NCBI GenBank assembly: GCA_030613445.1
Contig: JAUWLY010000133.1
Span: 1 to 7,541, forward strand
Direction of reading: 5' to 3'
DNA length: 7,541 nt
From: Candidatus Stahliibacteriota bacterium
Lineage (GTDB): Bacteria > Hydrothermota > Tepidihabitantia > SM23-42
The position numbers were made by a program, and so were the translations under genes. Below are positions 5,330-7,541 of this stretch, one piece after another (within the stretch, counting starts at the first letter, position 1; each line of letters begins with the position of its first letter). The notes under the pieces were generated by a model. The model saw only the letters and a program-made list of their open reading frames with translations. It had not been told where the DNA came from and did no database searches.

Positions 5330-5778
5330 TGGATAAAATTATTTATTGTGTAATTAATTTAAGATGCGATCGTCAAAAAGCATTTGAGATGTTTACTGTT
5401 AACAGACATCTTGAGAAATGGCTAACAGTAGTAGCTGATGTGGAACCAAAGGTTGGTGGGAGATACGAACTATACTGGAATCCCCAAGACAGGAAAAACG
5501 ACAGTACTGTTGGGTGCAAAATATTGGCTTTTCATCCAAATTGTATAATCTCTTTTGAGTGGAAAGGACCCAAACAGTACAAACATCTTATGAATGAAGT
5601 AAGACCTCTCACTAATGTTGTCGTATTCATTACTCCTTCTTCAAAAGGAACTGAAGTTCATCTGCTGCACACTGGGTGGAGGAATACTCCGGAGTGGGAA
5701 CAAGCGAGATTGTGGTTTGAAAAAACCTGGGATATTGCTTTTAAGAGACTTGGCAAGTACGTTAGCGAATTAGACTAA
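5329..5778 (+). CDS. AHSA1/SRPBCC-family (START-like) ligand-binding protein
   Basis: The product has 149 residues, typical for bacterial AHSA1-like SRPBCC proteins. Near the N terminus it has AFEMFTVNRHLEKWL (about 18-32) followed by VEPKVGGRYELYW (38-50), matching the family's 'F..p..l.+W...a.v.p+vGG.Y...w' pattern. Next is CKILAFHPNCIISFEWKG, and then GTEVHLLHTGW, ending in a C-terminal helix (WEQARLWFEKTWDIAFKRLGKYV) that closes the hydrophobic cavity. Such proteins bind hydrophobic ligands; some are cyclases or stress proteins, most are uncharacterised. The ATG overlaps the upstream stop codon (TAATG), so the VOC and SRPBCC proteins are probably made together. It has no ribosome site of its own beyond the A-rich end of the upstream gene. 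It faces the convergent protease gene 50 bases away. Confidence 0.88.
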   Translation: MDKIIYCVINLRCDRQKAFEMFTVNRHLEKWLTVVADVEPKVGGRYELYWNPQDRKNDSTVGCKILAFHPNCIISFEWKGPKQYKHLMNEVRPLTNVVVFITPSSKGTEVHLLHTGWRNTPEWEQARLWFEKTWDIAFKRLGKYVSELD

Positions 5779-5828
5779 GGGTGCCGGGGATAAAAAAAGT
5801 GTATATGCAGTAGTTCTGATAACCTTTG

Positions 5829-7541
5829 CTATTCTACTATAACGAGTTTTTTAAACTTTACGTTGACCTCATTTCTGAATCTGAGAAAATAGACCCCAGC
5901 AGGTAATTTAATATTCATTGTTCTGGTCTGTTTTTGCACATAGCCTTTGTAGAGATGCTGGACATATCTACCGCTTTCATCGTATACATCAAGTTCAATT
6001 TTTCGCTTTTGCGAAGAGTGTAGTTGTATTGTAAGTAGCCCAGATGTGGGATTAGGATACACTGTAAAAGATGGAACTTTTGTTTTCTGTTCAACTTCTT
6101 CAATACTGGTAAGTCTACCATACTGTCTCAATGCAGGGTCACCAAAGAGATTGTAGTGGTACGCTGGGAGCCAGAAACTCGTCGCATCCATAAAATCGTT
6201 TCTTGCTATATCATAAGCAGTACCAATAATTCCATTACTCAAAGTCGTATCATTCATTAGTCTGTCAAAAAAGTGATAAGGCATACCACCTGGATCCGAA
6301 TACGTCATCCATGCAACCCGTGAGCTACTGATAACAGCTGAAGAACCGTGATGCAAGAGTTGAGCACCAAGACCATTAACATCAGGGTTACCACACAGGC
6401 AAGACCTTAAGAATGTCGTAGCAGGATGGTTATTATCCAATTGATTGACATCAGATGTTTGAAGAGAGATGGGCCACTGTATTTCATTATTCTCTGGAAT
6501 GCTATCACCATCGTCCCATGCCCATATTTTCCTCGCATAAGCATAATTGCCTCCGTGGTGACACTCATACATAATACCCTTATTTTGCCAATAGGCAATC
6601 ATATTGTTTTTTGTTAAGGAGTCCGTGCACGTATAGGGACATGGTCTTAGACCCGCTTTCTCATAGAGGTAGACAGCATTTGCTCGGTCAAGGACTGAAT
6701 CATTCATAAGTTCTTCTGTGAAATCGGCTCCGTCCATTCGGGAATTGCCAGTATTATTTTCATTTTCATAATAGTATATGGCGCCTGCCAACAGTGAAGC
6801 AGTTTTGTAAGACAAATCAGTATTATTGTCAAAGGCTATCATCTTTTCGCAGATTTCTTCTATGAAACCCTGAGTACTATAGGGAATTCGTCCCAGATGG
6901 ATGTCTGCATGATAATCAGGATTGTCCTCACCAACAGGTTGGAAGCTATCATTGTACACTTCACCATAGTAATTATCTCCATCACTGTTCCATGATAAAC
7001 TATCAGGATCAGTTAATTCTGCATAATAGAGGTCACATGGTATAGGAGAATAATCCGGATTACCCCAGGGGCTGTATGGATTGTTGTTGAATGGTACTAC
7101 TGAGCGCCATGGTATATCTGTTGAGAATCCTACGAGTAATGCGAATTCAATGTCTGCCATATTGTTTCTTAAGTAGTTTCTTATTTTTTGTGGAAGATCA
7201 TCACCAGGTATGTTTGATTCAATATATTCTTTTGTGACAACATTCACATTATAGCCCTGGTTTTGTCTGTGGGTAACAAGGTTGTCTACTGAGCTTTGAA
7301 GAGAGGTTGGTAATATTATGTAATATCCATCTGCCCTGTGCGGTGTATCAGTATGGTACCATGTTTGGACGTCGTCCCAGTTATATATAGCATCTTTTGC
7401 AATTTCGTCAAAAGTGATGTCATTCATTAATTTTTGACAAAATTTCGCCCTTTCGCTATTAGGCGATGGCATTGTATAATGTACCTCAACATTAATAAAT
7501 GGTGTATAGTAAAGTTTTTTTAATACAGGTTTGTACGCAAA
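5829..7541 (-). CDS. Gingipain-like C25 cysteine protease with T9SS sorting tail, 5' end outside window
   Basis: The minus-strand frame stays open to the window edge. The ATG at 7470-7472 is preceded by 23 in-frame codons (including LYYTPFINVEVHY) resembling the end of a gingipain propeptide, so the ATG is internal and the start lies beyond 7541. Of 570 visible residues, the Peptidase_C25 domain spans about 65-475: the catalytic His is in CHHGG (codon 6555-6557, visible residue 329) and the catalytic Cys in RSCLCGNPD (codon 6399-6401, residue 381), matching the H-G and A-C-x-x-G motifs of gingipains. The C-terminal 80 residues (5829-6071) form a type A sorting domain (VYPNPTSG, VYDESGRYV, LPAGVYFLRF) for outer-membrane export and cleavage. 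The role is probably extracellular proteolysis or protein processing. The linker IEEVEQKTK separates protease and tail. No obvious terminator lies in the 50-base gap to the convergent gene. Confidence 0.9.
   Translation of the reverse strand, partial: FAYKPVLKKLYYTPFINVEVHYTMPSPNSERAKFCQKLMNDITFDEIAKDAIYNWDDVQTWYHTDTPHRADGYYIILPTSLQSSVDNLVTHRQNQGYNVNVVTKEYIESNIPGDDLPQKIRNYLRNNMADIEFALLVGFSTDIPWRSVVPFNNNPYSPWGNPDYSPIPCDLYYAELTDPDSLSWNSDGDNYYGEVYNDSFQPVGEDNPDYHADIHLGRIPYSTQGFIEEICEKMIAFDNNTDLSYKTASLLAGAIYYYENENNTGNSRMDGADFTEELMNDSVLDRANAVYLYEKAGLRPCPYTCTDSLTKNNMIAYWQNKGIMYECHHGGNYAYARKIWAWDDGDSIPENNEIQWPISLQTSDVNQLDNNHPATTFLRSCLCGNPDVNGLGAQLLHHGSSAVISSSRVAWMTYSDPGGMPYHFFDRLMNDTTLSNGIIGTAYDIARNDFMDATSFWLPAYHYNLFGDPALRQYGRLTSIEEVEQKTKVPSFTVYPNPTSGLLTIQLHSSQKRKIELDVYDESGRYVQHLYKGYVQKQTRTMNIKLPAGVYFLRFRNEVNVKFKKLVIVE

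Noticed and set aside
5809..5838. AGTAG/CTACT pair between the convergent genes as bidirectional terminator
   Set aside because: The stem is only 5 bp with a 20-base loop, and one arm lies inside the protease coding region.
6407..6617. Short ORFs on both strands within the protease gene
   Set aside because: They are out-of-frame shadows of the well-supported C25 coding sequence.

Overview
The window looks like a chromosomal or metagenome-assembled piece from a Gram-negative bacterium of the FCB group or a related candidate phylum (WOR-3/Stahlbacteria- or Cloacimonadota-like). The clues are three large exported proteins that all end in a FlgD-like or Por/type IX (T9SS) type A sorting tail, a gingipain-like (C25) protease, strong AGGAGG ribosome sites, and intergenic DNA full of degenerate short-period repeats. 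The phylum assignment is inference. No rRNA, tRNA, CRISPR array, insertion sequence or phage gene is visible.

Layout. At 2-655 is the 3' end of a plus-strand gene for a secreted beta-propeller (SBBP-type) repeat protein with a sorting tail. At 656-1366 is a gene-poor stretch. It holds a 14-base perfect palindrome, a purine-rich array of degenerate octamers kept in one phase for about 136 bases, smaller heptamer arrays, a probable relic of a HicA toxin gene, and a possible tiny membrane-peptide ORF. At 1367-3907 is an 846-residue secreted N-terminal-nucleophile amidohydrolase (C45/linear amide C-N hydrolase type) carrying a beta-rich module, an FN3 domain, an Ig-like domain and a FlgD-like tail. 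At 3908-4495 is an inverted repeat followed by what looks like the 3' two-thirds of a gene for an NADase-type glycan-binding (discoidin-like) domain whose start is missing. At 4536-5778 are three small plus-strand genes in a likely operon: a SnoaL/NTF2-like protein, a VOC/glyoxalase-fold protein and an AHSA1/SRPBCC protein, the last two overlapping by one base. On the minus strand, 5829-7541 is a convergent C25 gingipain-like protease whose 5' end lies beyond the window.

How the genes fit together. The three big proteins (propeller, amidohydrolase, protease) share an export logic: an N-terminal signal peptide where the start is visible, and a C-terminal beta-sandwich sorting tail, which suggests surface or extracellular degradation of proteins and amides. 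The small trio is cytoplasmic, made of generic ligand-binding folds, and has no clear link to the secreted proteins. Sampled base composition changes sharply between blocks, and gene relics with repeats sit between them, so this looks like an accessory, rearranged region. I see no convincing new multi-gene system. The least explained structure is the phased octamer/heptamer DNA at 697-1096.
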